Shown here: positions 9,638 to 20,250 of the stretch, piece by piece
How positions within the stretch are numbered: the first letter of the stretch is position 1
Layout: each line of letters starts with the position of its first letter
Assembly (NCBI GenBank): GCA_029961685.1
Contig: JARWKL010000012.1
Coordinates: forward strand, 14,419,227-14,483,226
Source: Aristolochia californica
Lineage: Eukaryota > Streptophyta > Magnoliopsida > Piperales > Aristolochiaceae
Reading direction: 5' to 3'
Length of the DNA: 64,000 nucleotides
Made by a program: the position numbers and the translations under genes
The notes under the pieces: model-generated
Databases searched by the model: none
What the model was told of the DNA's origin: nothing
Seen by the model: only the letters and a program-made list of their open reading frames with translations

Positions 9638-10299
9638 TTTATGGCATAGATCCACCTCGTTTGTTACCATATGAACCGGGGGCATCCAAAGTCGTCACTT
9701 TGGACCAAGCATTAACTGAACGAGACGCTATGCTCACTGAGGTACGTACACATCTGCAGGCGGCCCAACACTCTATGAAATGCTTTTATGATAAGAAGCA
9801 CCGGGAGGCATCTTATTGCCCTGGAGACACTGTGTGGTTAAAGCTTCAACACTATCGCCAGCTGTCCCTGACTGCAGTCATGCGCCATAAGCTGTCTCCA
9901 AAATATTATGGTCCATTTCCGATATTGGAACCAATTGGGCCCGTGGCATACCGCTTGCAGCTACCACCGGAAGCAAAGATCCACAATGTATTTCACGTCT
10001 CCCAATTGAAGCCCTTCCAGGGTGACTCGCCCCTACTGCACACTCCACTGCCGCCACTACATGAGGGCAGAGTCCTTTCTCTTCTGGCTCAGGTAATACA
10101 AGCACGCCACATTCAAGGGGATTGGGAAATTCTAGTCCAGTGGGCAGATGCCGATCCCAGTGACACCACATGGGAGCCATTATCAACATTTCGACTTTTA
10201 TATCCTTCCTTCGATCTTGAGGACAAGCTCTTTCTCCAGGAGGGGGGTGATGTTATGGACTCTATAGCATCACGAGTTACCAACAGGCGTAGGAATTAA
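9556..10299 (+). pseudogene. A integrase C-terminus and chromodomain, ending in the 3' LTR
   Basis: After the frameshift the integrase C-terminus continues (TALGTTPFRVVYGIDPPRLL; KLSPKYYGPFPILEPIG; HNVFHVSQLKPF), followed by a chromodomain at about 10080-10240 with WEILVQWADADPSDTTWEP. Chromodomains direct chromovirus integration to marked chromatin. The frame passes the start of the 3' LTR (10251) and ends with VMDSIASRVTNRRRN at 10299, so Pol ends about 16 codons inside the LTR. Confidence 0.92.
10239..10250 (+). other. Polypurine tract of A
   Basis: The sequence ggaggggggtga directly precedes the 3' LTR and would prime plus-strand DNA. It is also read as Pol codons. Confidence 0.75.
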
Positions 10300-10663
10300 T
10301 GAATGTGTTTTTCAATTTCCATGTAATTGTTTCTTGGTTTAGTTTTGTCTTTGGTTTGGGTTGGTTTAGCATTTATTGGTTTGAACCATTGACCCAAGAG
10401 GTCTTTAGGGTTTTGGACGTCCTCCACCCTATTTAAGGGGACGGCTAGGGTAATGAAGATTATCAATTGAGTTCACTTTAGTTAACATAATTTAGATAAA
10501 CAGGTCAAGAGCTCCTTCAAGCTCTCTTCCATTTTTCCCCCAATTCTCCTTTCCGAAAATCAATTCCCTTCTACCCCTCATTCCATCTCAATGTCAAGCA
10601 AGGTAATGGAAGGAAGAGAAGAGAGGAGGGTGACAAGATCCATGGCTCGTGAGGATCCTAACA
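10251..10663 (+). repeat. 3' LTR of A
   Basis: It starts TGTTATGGACTC, ends GATCCTAACA, is 413 bp like the 5' copy, and is followed by the TSD GTAGC at 10664-10668. Differences from the 5' LTR are mostly transitions. Confidence 0.94.
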
Positions 10664-10668
10664 GTAGC

Positions 10669-11660
10669 AATAAACCCAAATAACAGAGATGTATAAATAA
10701 TCCCTCAAACCAGGGAGAAGTGATATATCAACTCAAAAAGTGACGAAAAACAATGGGCATAAATTCGGATTTTTCAATGCAACAGAATACCAGCATGACC
10801 TTTGATTCTTCCAATGTGAATATATATTTAAATATAGATCAAAATGATATGAATTTTTCTCCTTATGAAACTAGACTTAAATACCTTTAATTCAAGTATA
10901 ATTTCTCTTCATAAAATATAATTATCAGAAGATAAATAATCTGATAGATTTTGGTCTCTATCATCTGGCCGAATTAAGCACTGTTTCTCCTTTTTTCTTC
11001 AGCATGACCATTGACTCTTCCAAGATCAATATCTCCTTATAAAAAATTCGGATAGAGAATTGGTTGGATAGGTAAGAAAATAGACTTACATATATTTCTT
11101 TTTATATATAATTCTACATATAAAGTCTCATTGTTGATAGCATAAAATACATTGGAAATAGAAACTTTCTGTTTCTTCTCAAACTTTTTTTCAATCTGAC
11201 CTTCGTTGCTTCAAATATCGATTTCTCTTTGTAGATAAATCCGATTGAAAATTGGTTGAATATGTAAGAGAATAGACTTTCATATATTTATTTTGATATA
11301 TATATAAAGTCTTGTTATTGATAGCATAAAATATTTCAAAATTTGAAGCTTTCTACTGCTGCTCGAACCTCTTTTAAAATCTCACCTTTTCTCATTCAAA
11401 TATGGATTTCTCTTTTTAGATAACTCTGATAGGAAAAAAATCATTTTTTCTTGGAAATTAGACTGAAATATATTTCCATCAATATATAGTTTTCAATATG
11501 AAAATCTCAATATAGAGGTAAAAAACGCAAAGCAAACTACAGGTGTAGGGATTGAAAAAAAAAACTATGAACCTAGACTTATGATTTAGGATTTAGAGAA
11601 AAGGATCTCATTATATCTGTGGGTTGACCAAGTCAACTCACATAACCTGTTATGATACTA
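10669..11660 (-). other. Non-coding interior of F
   Basis: AT-rich sequence with several approximate internal repeats (CTTTCTNCTGCTCGAACCTC, TATATATAAAGTCTTGTTATTGATAGCATAAAATA). No Gag or Pol is visible. Its reverse complement is recognisably similar to 29460-29990 inside element E, showing E and F share a leader. Confidence 0.75.
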
Positions 11661-12090
11661 TGTTGAATTTATAGAAAAGAGAAAAAATTTATTGACTTCA
11701 TTAACCGATTCTAATAAGAGTACATGAACCTCTATTTATAATAGAGGAAGGTAGTAGAGTCCAATTAAAATAAAACTACATTTTTTCCCAATTACACCCA
11801 AACTCTAACACTTAAGGATAAACCTTAGCATAATTAAATAACTCAATATAAATAGAAGACAAAACATAACTCAAAATAGAACTCTTCTATGACGTGAGCA
11901 TAAGATAAAGATGTCAGCTCGTGGTTTTCTTTGTGAGTCCTTCTTGATCTTCCAATCAATTTGTGGTTATCTTTGTGAGTCCTTGATCTTCCAACTTATG
12001 TGAAAAGGATGTCAGCTCGTGGTAATCATGGTGAGTCCTAATTCTTATGTGCTTGGGCCCATCTTGTGGGATGGAGCCCATCTTCCTACA
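11661..12090 (-). repeat. 5' LTR of F
   Basis: The plus strand starts TGTTGAATTTATAGAAAAG and ends CATCTTCCTACA. It is shorter than the 3' LTR (430 versus 553 bp) mainly because the repeated upstream segments are fewer. Confidence 0.85.
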
Positions 12091-12462
12091 GGATCCTAAA
12101 TTCAACATGGCATTAGAGCAAAGGATTTAGGAACCCTATGTCAAGATGAAAATTTGAAAGGCTCTATAGATCAAGCATCACATAGATTTCTTCTTGTTGA
12201 TGAAGTTGTTTTCTCTTGAAGTTGCCAAGATATGTTTTTTATGAGATTATTGGTGATAGTTCTTTATCTATGTAAGTTGGTTTATGGATGGCTTTCTCAT
12301 TTAATCTGAATGAGAAATTGGTGATTATATCTTGGTTTTGAAAGTGGAATATCCAAGGTGATTATGCTCAGTTTTTATTCCCCATGCAAAAACAATTGTG
12401 TTATTTCTCTTGCATATTATTATGATGTTGTCTAATTGCCAAAATTATTTTTTGTGTTGAAA

Positions 12463-12653
12463 GTAGACTCAGAGATATTTTTGTCAATATATAAATTTCA
12501 ATATAAAAAATTCAGTATGGAGGCACGAATGCCAGGAAAACAATAGGTACTGGAACAGGAAAGAAAGAAAAAAAAAGAATACGATCCTAAACTACTAGAG
12601 ATGATAGATAAAAAAAAGATCACATTATTTTTGTGGGTTACCTGAGTCAACAC
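12463..12653 (-). other. E/F-family leader remnant
   Basis: This stretch resembles 11460-11661 (CAATATATA...TTTCAATAT, CACATTATTTTTGTGGGTTACCTGAGTCAAC) and so is a fragment of the E/F-type leader on the minus strand. Element H's LTR starts directly after it. Confidence 0.6.
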
Positions 12654-13085
12654 TATTGAATTTAGGACCCCATGATTGAAACCTCGAGTAAGATGAGAGA
12701 GGGAAAAAAGAGGGGACAGAGAAGAGAATAAAAGAGCAAAGAGAGAGAGAGAGAGAGAGAGAGCTAGGCTAGAGAGGAGAGAAGAGAAAAGGGAGAAGAG
12801 AGACTTTTGAGGTGAGAGATTCTTCCACGAATTTGAGAAGAGGAGAGCTTGTTTAAAGCCTTCAACCAAGACCCCTATTTATACTATTTGTATTATATAT
12901 TTATGGAAACTTCTCAATCAATTAGGATCGCTAATTACATCAATCATGATTGGAAAAATTACATCAATTAAAGGAAGATCAATCAATTACATTAATCAAG
13001 GAAGATTGCTAAATCTTCCAACTCATGTGATGACTCATCATGCTTCCTCGTATGGGAATGGTGGGTTTGGTCCCACCTTATAACA
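12654..13085 (-). repeat. 3' LTR of H
   Basis: The plus strand starts TATTGAATTTAGGACCCC and ends CCACCTTATAACA. It contains a (GA)n run near 12739-12765. The same LTR family is seen in K (32743-33109) and M (34572-35037). Confidence 0.8.
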
Positions 13086-13254
13086 CTCCCCCTCAAGTTG
13101 GGCGTGAGAAAACATTGTAGATGCCCAACTTGCTGCAAATGGTTGACAAGATTCTATGAGGGACTGGTTTGGTCAGAATGTCTGCAACTTGCCCTAGTGA
13201 GGAGATATGTCTGAGAGATAATATGTCGACTTGGAATTTCTCTTGTATAAAGTT
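13086..13254 (-). pseudogene. H RNase H C-terminal tail
   Basis: The minus strand encodes the copia Pol end, after HIEVDGHF at 17986-18010. The tail reads into the polypurine tract CTCCCCCTCAAG (plus strand) at 13086. It is separated from the main RNase H by element I. Confidence 0.75.
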
Positions 13255-13659
13255 TGTTAAGTTGTGGAGCCTAATTAATGCCCTATGCTGAGTTGGTAGC
13301 GGTTCAAGTTGCAGCCCGAGAGGCAGTTTGGGAATTTTACTCTTGTATCACGGTTGCCCTAATTTTCTCTTTATAATTGAGGGGTGCCACTATTAGAGTT
13401 TGATTATCTTAATCCAAGGAGCATCTCGAGTTGCAGCCCGAGAGGATAGATAGAAACACTTGTAAGTGTGTGATTTCTCTTGTAAACTATTTCATCTTCA
13501 TAGAGGATTAGTTCAACGGCAGAAGGCAGGATGTAGTCTCACTTTGAGGCAAAGTTGTATAAATTTTTTTGTTTGCTTTTTTGTGCTTGTTTATCCCTTC
13601 TTCCACATATATTATTATTGCTCTCATTAGTTTGGAATTAGGGCATCTAATTCCTAACA
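13255..13659 (+). repeat. 5' LTR of I
   Basis: It starts TGTTAAGTTGTGGAGCC and ends AATTCCTAACA. It has two copies of AGTTGCAGCCCGAGAGG (near 13310 and 13430); the 3' LTR keeps one, which explains the 405 versus 361 bp lengths. Confidence 0.9.
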
Positions 13660-13694
13660 AGTAGTATCAGAGTTTTGGTTCATGCTTAATAGCA

Positions 13695-14450
13695 ATGGCT
13701 AGCGGAGAAGGAGCAACACTAGGGATCAACAATTTTGATGGTATGGATTTTGTGTTATGGAGGATGCAAATTTAAGATTATTTGTACATTAAAAAGCTGC
13801 ACGCACTAGTTCTGAATATGAAACCAGAAGACTTGGAAGATGATGAGTGGAATCTCCTCAATAGACAAGTGTTGGGAGTAATCCGGTTAACACTATTGAA
13901 GCACATTGCTCGCAATGTGGCGTTAGAGAAAACCACATGGGAGATGATGAAGATTCTGTCCAACATGTATGAAAAGCCTTCACAAATAGTAAGGTACATC
14001 TCATGAAAAAACTCTTCAATTTAAAGATGATAGAAAATACATCAGTTGCCTCGCATTTGAATGAGTTTAGCATGATTGTCAATTAATTGACAACCATTCA
14101 AATTAAATTTGATGATGAGGTCCGTGCTTTAATTCTTTTGGCATCTCTACCAAATTATTGGAAGCCTATGATGGCTGCGGTCAACAACTCTGTAGGCAAC
14201 AGGAAGTTGATCTTTAATGATGTTCAAAATACCATTCTCGTGGAGGAGGTTCGTAGAAAGGACTCTAGAGAATCGTCGTCATCTAATTCTGCCCTAAGTG
14301 TCGAAACTAGGGGCAGAAACTTCGAGAGGAATTCCAATAAGGGCAATGGTAGAAGGAAGTGAAGGAATGGTAGAAGCAAGTCCAAATTCAGAAGGAATGT
14401 GGAATGCTGAAATTATGGCAAGTCTGGTCACATAAAGAAGAACTTTAGAG
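13695..14450 (+). pseudogene. gag: I gag
   Basis: Gag starts at ATG 13695 (ASGEGATLGINNFDG). Open pieces carry ALVLNMKPEDLEDDEWNLLN, VLGVIRLTLLKHIARNVAL, then IKFDDEVRALILLASLPNYW and a basic C-terminus rich in R, N and G. A degenerate zinc knuckle (YGKSGHIKKNF) is near 14405-14445, with a stop inside it. Several stops and at least one frameshift break the protein. Confidence 0.85.
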
Positions 14451-14491
14451 CACCGAAGAAGGATGAAAATAAAAATGGTACTACAAATGCA

Positions 14492-15060
14492 GTGACTGAA
14501 GAGTTAGAAGATGTTTTACTCTTGTCGGTTGATAGCCCTATTGACTCTTGGGTAATATATTCAGGAGCTTCTTTTCACACCACTACACATTGTGAGATCA
14601 AGGAGAATTATGTTGCTAGAGATCATGGGAAGGTGTATGTTGCTGATGGAGGAACTTTGGATATTGTCGGTATTGGTAATGTTAGTTTGAGGATGTCAAA
14701 CGGGATAGTGTGGAAAATTCACAATGTGAGATATGTACCAAAACTGATGTGTAATCAGATCTCAGTAGGGCAACATGATGATGAAGGTCATAATGTGACT
14801 TTTAATGGTGCTACCTGGAAAGTCACAAAGGGATCCATGGTTGTTGCATGAGGAGTTAAAACTGGAACTCTTTTCATCACTTCCAGTTGCAGAGACACGG
14901 TTGTAGTTGCTGATGTTGTTACTGATTCTGACTTGTGGCATTGTATGCTCGGTCACATGAGTGATAAGGGAATGAAAGTACTTCAGTCAAAAGGGAAGCT
15001 ACTAGGTTAAAAAATGTAAATAACAGTTTGTGTGAAGGCTGTATTTTTGGCAAGCAGAAA
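14492..15060 (+). pseudogene. I protease and GAG-pre-integrase
   Basis: The protease active site reads VIYSGASFHTT: the catalytic aspartate of the copia D-S-G-A-S motif is tyrosine, so this enzyme would be dead. VRYVPKLMCNQISVGQ and a stop at 14849-14851 follow. The GAG-pre-integrase block (DLWHCMLGHMSDKGMKVL, then CEGCIFGKQKR) covers about 14930-15060. Confidence 0.88.
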
Positions 15061-15700
15061 AGGATTAGATTTTCTAAGGCTGGAAAGGAGCAAAAGACAA
15101 CAAAATTGGAGTTAGATCACACAGATGTGTGGGGGCCTTCAACTGTTACTTTCCTTGGTGGTTCTAACTACTATATTGATTATGCAAGTAGAGAGGTATG
15201 GGTTTATTTCATAAAAAATAAATCTGATGTCTTTGATATTTTCAAGAGATGGAGAACAATGGTTGAGAATGAGACAGGTTTGAAGGTGAAGTGGTTGCAG
15301 TCAGATAATGGGGGAGAATACGTAAATGATGATTTCAAGTGGTACTATGTTGATAATGGAATCATGATGAAGAAGACCATTCCTGGAAAACCTCAACAGA
15401 ATGGAATGGCTGATAGGATGAATAGAAGTTTGAATGAGCATGCTAGGAGCATGAGATTACATGCGGGATTGCCAAAGATGTTCTAGTCTGAGGCTATTAG
15501 CACAGCTACCTATTTGATCAACAGAGGTCCCTCAACACCATTGGATTGAAAAATACCAAAAGAAGTCTAGAGCGGCAAAGAGGTAAAGTTTTCTTTCTTG
15601 AAAGTGTTTGGTTGTGTTTCATAAATTCACATTGATTCTATTGTTAGAAGTAAACTTGATGCCAAATCTTAATTATGTTTTTTTATTGGCTATAGTGGTA
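15028..15700 (+). pseudogene. I integrase
   Basis: The core carries LELDHTDVWGPS, LQSDNGGEYVNDDF and PGKPQQNGMADRMNR, the three blocks of the DDE core (the glutamate position reads D in MADRM). A stop at 15484-15486 interrupts it; the C-terminal part (KVFGCVS, FIGYSG) continues with further stops to about 15700. Confidence 0.88.
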
Positions 15701-16139
15701 TAGAGTTTGGTTATCAGTTCTAGGATTACCAAAGTCCTAAGGTTATCAGGAGTAAGGACGTGATCTTCAATGAAGGTGCCTTGTATAAAGACAGGTTGAG
15801 AACAAAGTCTGAGAGCACAAGTGATGAAGTCAATAAGTTTGGAGCGATTCAGTTGAGGGATCTTCCAGCTATTGAGATGGAGAATATTGCTCAAAAAGAC
15901 CAGGAGAACATACCCCTAGAAGTAAATCAGAACATTCCAATGAGTGAACTTAGGAGATGTGCCAGAACTAGCAGACCACCATAGAGGTACTCCCCTGCAC
16001 TTAATTATATTTTGTTGATTGATAAAGGTGAACCATAAAGTAATGAGAAAGTAGTGCAAGTTGATGAATCAACTAAGTGGGAATTGGCCATGAATGACAA
16101 CATGGATTCATTGTTATCCAATCAGAGATGGCAGTTGAC

Positions 16140-16900
16140 TGAGTTACCAAAAGGGAAGAAGGCCTTGTAGAATAAATGGGTGTACTAAATAAAAGACGAA
16201 CATGATGGCAAAAAGCGGTAGAAGGCAAGACTGGTGGTAAAAGGCTTTCAACGAAAAGAAGGCATTGACTACACTAATATTTTCTCTCCAGTAGTGAAAT
16301 TGACTACTATTAGAACAAAGCTTGGACTTGTCACAAATGAAGACTTGCACTTAGATAAATTGGATGTAAAGATAACATTTCTTCATGGTGATTTCGAGGA
16401 AAAAATTTACATGATGCAGCCATAGGGTTTCAAAGCACAAGGAAAGGAGAAAATTGTGTGAAAATTCAAAAGATCCTGTATGGTCTTAAACAAGCTCCAA
16501 GAAAATTGTATAAGAAGCTTGACACCTTTATGAGTATTAATGGTTTCTTGAGGTGCCAGGTAGATCATTTTTTTTTTTTTGAAGAAGCTTGATGACTCCT
16601 ACATCATTCTACTGCTATATGTTGATGACATGTTGATAGTAGGTGCTTGAAAATAGGAAATTGATAATTTGAAAAGGGAGTTGTCCAAGAAGTTTGCAAT
16701 GAAGGATTTGGGTGTTGTAAAACAAATCCTTGGGATGAGGATTACTAGAGATACTGATGTCTTGAAACTATCACAAGAAGAATATGTGAAGAAGGTGTTG
16801 AGCAGATTCAACATGAATGATGCAAAACCACTGAGTAGTCCTTTGGCTAGTTACTTTAGGCTAACTAAGGAGTAATCACCTTCTATAGAACTGGAGTGAG
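16140..16900 (+). pseudogene. I reverse transcriptase
   Basis: KARLVVKGFQRKEGIDY, FSPVVKLTTIRT, KLDVKITFLHGDFEEKIYM and the catalytic LLYVDDMLIVG block are visible, then KDLGVVKQILGMRI. Stops (for example 16423-16425) and a T-run with frameshift at about 16570-16580 break the frame. Confidence 0.88.
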
Positions 16901-16992
16901 CCAACATGGCCAATGTGCCTTATGCTTATGCTATTGACTATATCATGTATGCCATGGTGTATGTTCATGCAGTGGGAGTTGTGAGTTGATAT

Positions 16993-17560
16993 ATGAGGAA
17001 TTCAGGTAAAGAACATTGCGAAGCAGTGAAATGGATTCTCATGTATTTGAGAGGCATTGTAGACTTAGCTTTATGTTTCAGAAAGTCAGACTTGGGATTA
17101 AATGGTTATGTAAATGTTGACATGGCTAGAGACATTGATGGTAGGAAGAGTACCACTGGGTATGTATACACATTGGGTGGTACAATAGTTAGTTGGGTCT
17201 CTAAGTTGCAAAAGATAGTTTCTCTTTCCACTACTGAGGTAGAATATGTTGTCGTGACCGAAGCCAGCAAAGAGATGGTATGGTTGCAGTTTTTTGAGGG
17301 AAGAATTAGGTCTCAATCATGGGAAGAATGTGTTGTATTATGATAATCAAAGTGCAATTCATTTAGCAAAGAATCTTGTTTATCATGCAAGCACAAAGCA
17401 CATATAGGTGCATTATTACTTCATCAAATCGGCTCTAGAGGATGGAATCTTAGCACTTGAGAAGATTCAAGGGAGTCATAATCTGATTGATATGTTGACA
17501 AAGACTATTACGATCGAGAAACTGAAGTTGTGTACAACTTCAATTGGACTTCTCTATGAA
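16993..17560 (+). pseudogene. I RNase H
   Basis: VKWILMYLRGIVDLALCF, then DGRKSTTGYVYTLGG and VSLSTTEVEYV identify copia RNase H, with the terminal DNQSAIHLAKN-like and LTKTI-like blocks at about 17340-17510 in other frames. It ends just before the 3' LTR. Confidence 0.88.
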
Positions 17561-17624
17561 GATTGAGAAGTTTTTGCTGTTGTAGAGGATATATTGATGA
17601 TGAATTAGTCTCCAAGCGGGAGAT

Positions 17625-17985
17625 TGTTAACTTGTGGAGCCTAATTAATGCCCTACGCTGAGTTGGTCGCAAATCATGGTTGCCCTAATTTTCTCTTTAT
17701 AATTGAGGGTTGCCGCTATTAGGGTTTGATTATCTGAATCCAAGGAGCATCTCGAGTTGCAGCCCGAGAGGTTAAAGAGAAACACTTGTAAGTGTGCGAT
17801 TTCTCTTGTAAACCATTTCATCTTCATAGTGGATTACTACAACGATGGAAGACAGGACATAGTCTCACTTTGAGTTGAATCTGTACAAATCTTATTGTTT
17901 GCTTTTTCGTGCTTCTTTTTTCCTTCTTCCGCTTTTATTATTATTTCTCTCGTTAGTTTGGAATTAGGGTGTCTAATTCCTAACA
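17625..17985 (+). repeat. 3' LTR of I
   Basis: It starts TGTTAACTTGTGGAGCC, ends AATTCCTAACA, and is followed by aagtg, near-identical to aagtt before the 5' LTR. Confidence 0.9.
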
Positions 17986-19594
17986 AAGTGGCCATCCACC
18001 TCAATGTGTTTTTTTTTCTCATGGAAGACTGGGTTTGAGGTGATATGAATTTCTGATTTATTATCACAATGTAGATCCATAGGAGCTTCTTTATAGAATA
18101 CCAATTCAGTGAGAAGAGACATGATCCATAGAAGCTCACTAATTGTGTGTGCCATAGCTCTGTATTTTGTTTATGCACTAGACCTTGCAACTACATTATG
18201 GTTATTGCTTCTCCATGTAACCATGTTCCTTCCAACCATTGTACAATATCTCAAAGTAGATTTTCTGTCATCTAGGGATCCGGCCCAATCTGCATCTGAG
18301 AACCCTTCTATGCTGAAGTGACCATGGTTCTTATAGAGAAGCTCTCTTTCCAGGGCTTGCCAAGGAGTAAATTGTCGTTTGTGCATGTATTGACTCACCA
18401 TTCTTACTTCGTATGATATATTTGTCCTTGTTACACAAAGATAAATAAGTTTCCCCACTAGTCTTTGATATTTTATGATATCTGCATCTTCTCTAGTGCC
18501 TGCAGATAGTTTTGTATTTATATCCATAGGGGTTTCTGTTGGTCTACACCCCATCATTCCATTATCCTCCAGTAGATCAAGTACATACTATCTTTGAGAT
18601 AGTATAATCCCATGTTTGGATTGTAGTACTTCAATACACAAAAAGTATTTAAGTAGTCCAAGATCTTTTGTCCTAAACTCTTCAAATATCTTTTCCTTGG
18701 TTTTCTGAATGCCCTCAAGATCACTGCTTGTTAAGACAATATCATCAACATAGACGGCTAAAAGAACTTTCCCTTTAGGTGTCTCTTTATGAAACACAAA
18801 GTGATCTACAAAACATATGTGATATCCTGCCTGTATCAGTGCTTGGCTAAATTTATCAAACCATGCATGAAGAGACTGTTTCAGACCATAAAAGGGATAT
18901 CATCAATTGACATACTATCTCCAGGTGTTTGTTTCATATAAATTTCTTCCTTTATATCCCCATTGAGGAAAATATTTTTTACATGAAACCTTATAGACTG
19001 ACCAGGAAGAATTAGCAGTAAGAGATAATAAGATATGTACTAAATTCAATTTGGCCACTAGAGAGAACGTTTCCTCATAATCGATCCCATAACACTGTGT
19101 ATAACCTTTGGCAACGAGGTGGGTTTTAAGGCAAGCAAATAGACAATTTGGATTGTGTTTAACTGTATAGACCCACTTACAACTGATGGTTTTTTTTCTA
19201 ATGGAAGAGGAACGAGAAGCCATGTTTGATTCTCATAGAGTGTCTGCATCTCTTCTTCCATTACCGCCTTCCACCATGGATGTCTCAGAGCCTCCTGATA
19301 GGAATATGGGACAGAGATGGAGGAGATAGATTCAAGAAATTGACGACATGAAGAAGATAAATGATGGTGAGATACAAAATTGGATATGGGGTGAGAAGTA
19401 GAGGGCCTAGTGCAAGCCCTGGGTTCTTTCCTTAAGCGGATGGGTCGAATATCATATTGTGGTCCAAAAGGAACAAGAGATGATGGACTTATCTTGATGG
19501 GACATGCAAACTCCGTAGGTGTGGTGTCATCCAGTGCTTCAAGGGGTTGAACAGTTTCCATAGCATGGGACACAACCGGTCGAGGAGAGGCTGG
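17986..19594 (-). pseudogene. H reverse transcriptase and RNase H
   Basis: On the minus strand, from right to left: integrase-RT linker (VPYSYQEALRHPWWKAVMEE), RT (SCKWVYTVKHN, VAKGYTQCYGIDYEETFS, VLLAVYVDDIVLTSSD, RTKDLGLLKYFL), then RNase H (MMGCRPTETPMD, FSDADWAGSLDDRKST, HIEVDGHFVRN). The catalytic YVDD is intact. Frameshifts and stops divide it into at least four frames. Closest in the window are K and CC. Confidence 0.88.
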
Positions 19595-20250
19595 TGTTAC
19601 AATGTGGGGCCCACCATGGTGCTCGAGCTGGTCGGACCGACCATGAGGACGTAGGTCATCAAGAAGAATCCTAGAGGACTTGGGACACCAAGAAGAGTCC
19701 TCTCCCAAAGCAAGCTCGAGTAAAGGAATCAAGAATCACAAGCTGAGTTGATTTAGAAAACTGGAAGATCAAGTGGGGCCCACAAGATCTCACGAGCTGA
19801 CACAATTATCAAGGTGCGCTGGAGAATCATAAGGGGCCCACTAGGATAAGGCCACGACCTGGCTTATCCCTTGTATTCACGTGGATAATAAAGAACTCCT
19901 AGTTCTACTCCAATTAGTCTTCTAGGAGTTCTAGTTTGAATAGACTTACTTATATTGAGACTTACTTATATTGAAGAGTTAGAGTTGGCATGTAATTAGG
20001 ATTGAATGACAACTTGTATGAAGACTCTACCTACTCCTCTCCTATAAATAGAGAGGTTTTAATTCGGAATTAATCAAGCAACACATTCAATCCCGAGTTT
20101 GTTCTCTCTCTCCCTCTCCTTGCATGGCGCAACTCATCCTTTCCCTTTTAATTTTTTCAGCTCTACCCGAGAGCTTTTCTCCCCTTTTATCTCTTTTTAT
20201 TTCTTCTTTCTTTTGCTAGTGATTATGGAAAAGGGGTCCTAAATTCAACA
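19595..20250 (+). repeat. Solo LTR J
   Basis: This 656-bp LTR starts TGTTACAATGTGGGGCCC and ends CCTAAATTCAACA, flanked on both sides by GCTGG. No internal region is attached; H continues on each side. K carries the uninterrupted site GAGAGGCTGGTAC once (reverse complement near 28500). Same LTR family as CC. It arose by LTR-LTR recombination of a full element. Confidence 0.95.

Larger units (their letters stand above)
5467..10663 (+). mobile_element. Element A: complete chromovirus (Ty3/gypsy, Reina-like), disabled
   Basis: The element is 5197 bp with two 413-bp LTRs, a perfect TSD (GTAGC), a PBS (TGGTATCAGA at 5883) and a purine-rich tract before the 3' LTR. Order is Gag, zinc knuckle, protease, reverse transcriptase, RNase H, integrase, chromodomain. 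Compact size, short LTRs and a chromodomain suggest the Reina group; that is inference. By eye the LTRs differ at about 9 of 413 positions, so insertion is fairly recent, yet the polyprotein has at least four frameshifts and one in-frame stop. It is inserted in F. Confidence 0.95.
4792..12090 (-). mobile_element. Element F: non-autonomous copia-type element, split by A
   Basis: Read on the minus strand: 5' LTR 11661-12090, PBS-like TAGTATCATAACAGG just left of it, AT-rich non-coding interior (10669-11660 and 5345-5461), a polypurine tract (CTTGAGGGAGAG) and the 3' LTR 4792-5344. The outer flanks are ggatt and ggatc, a 4/5 target duplication in the LTR of G. The interior has no Gag or Pol and is homologous to the interior of element E. 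Chromovirus A sits inside it with a perfect TSD. Mobility would require proteins from an autonomous copia. Confidence 0.8.
4415..12450 (+). mobile_element. Element G: copia 5' LTR, PBS and leader, split by F
   Basis: The LTR starts TGTTGGAAGACACATC at 4415, runs to 4791, is interrupted by element F, and finishes at 12091-12107 (ggatcctaaattcaaca). A PBS (TGGCATTAGAGCAAAGG) follows at 12108-12124, then a non-coding leader to about 12450. Joining only the outer flanks gives one continuous copia-type LTR end. No Gag or Pol of G is seen; the next DNA is an E/F-family remnant and then H. G is the oldest layer of a three-deep nest. Confidence 0.75.
13255..17985 (+). mobile_element. Element I: full-length Tork-like copia, disabled
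   Basis: Two LTRs (13255-13659 and 17625-17985) bound a Gag-Pol region in the order Gag, protease, GAG-pre-integrase, integrase, RT, RNase H, the copia order. Flanks are aagtt and aagtg; element K shows that the uninterrupted target has this sequence once. PBS AGTAGTATCAGAG follows the 5' LTR and a purine tract (AAGCGGGAGA) precedes the 3' LTR. Gag (VLGVIRLTL, IKFDDEVRALILLASLP) resembles the Tork clade. Many in-frame stops make it inactive. Confidence 0.93.
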
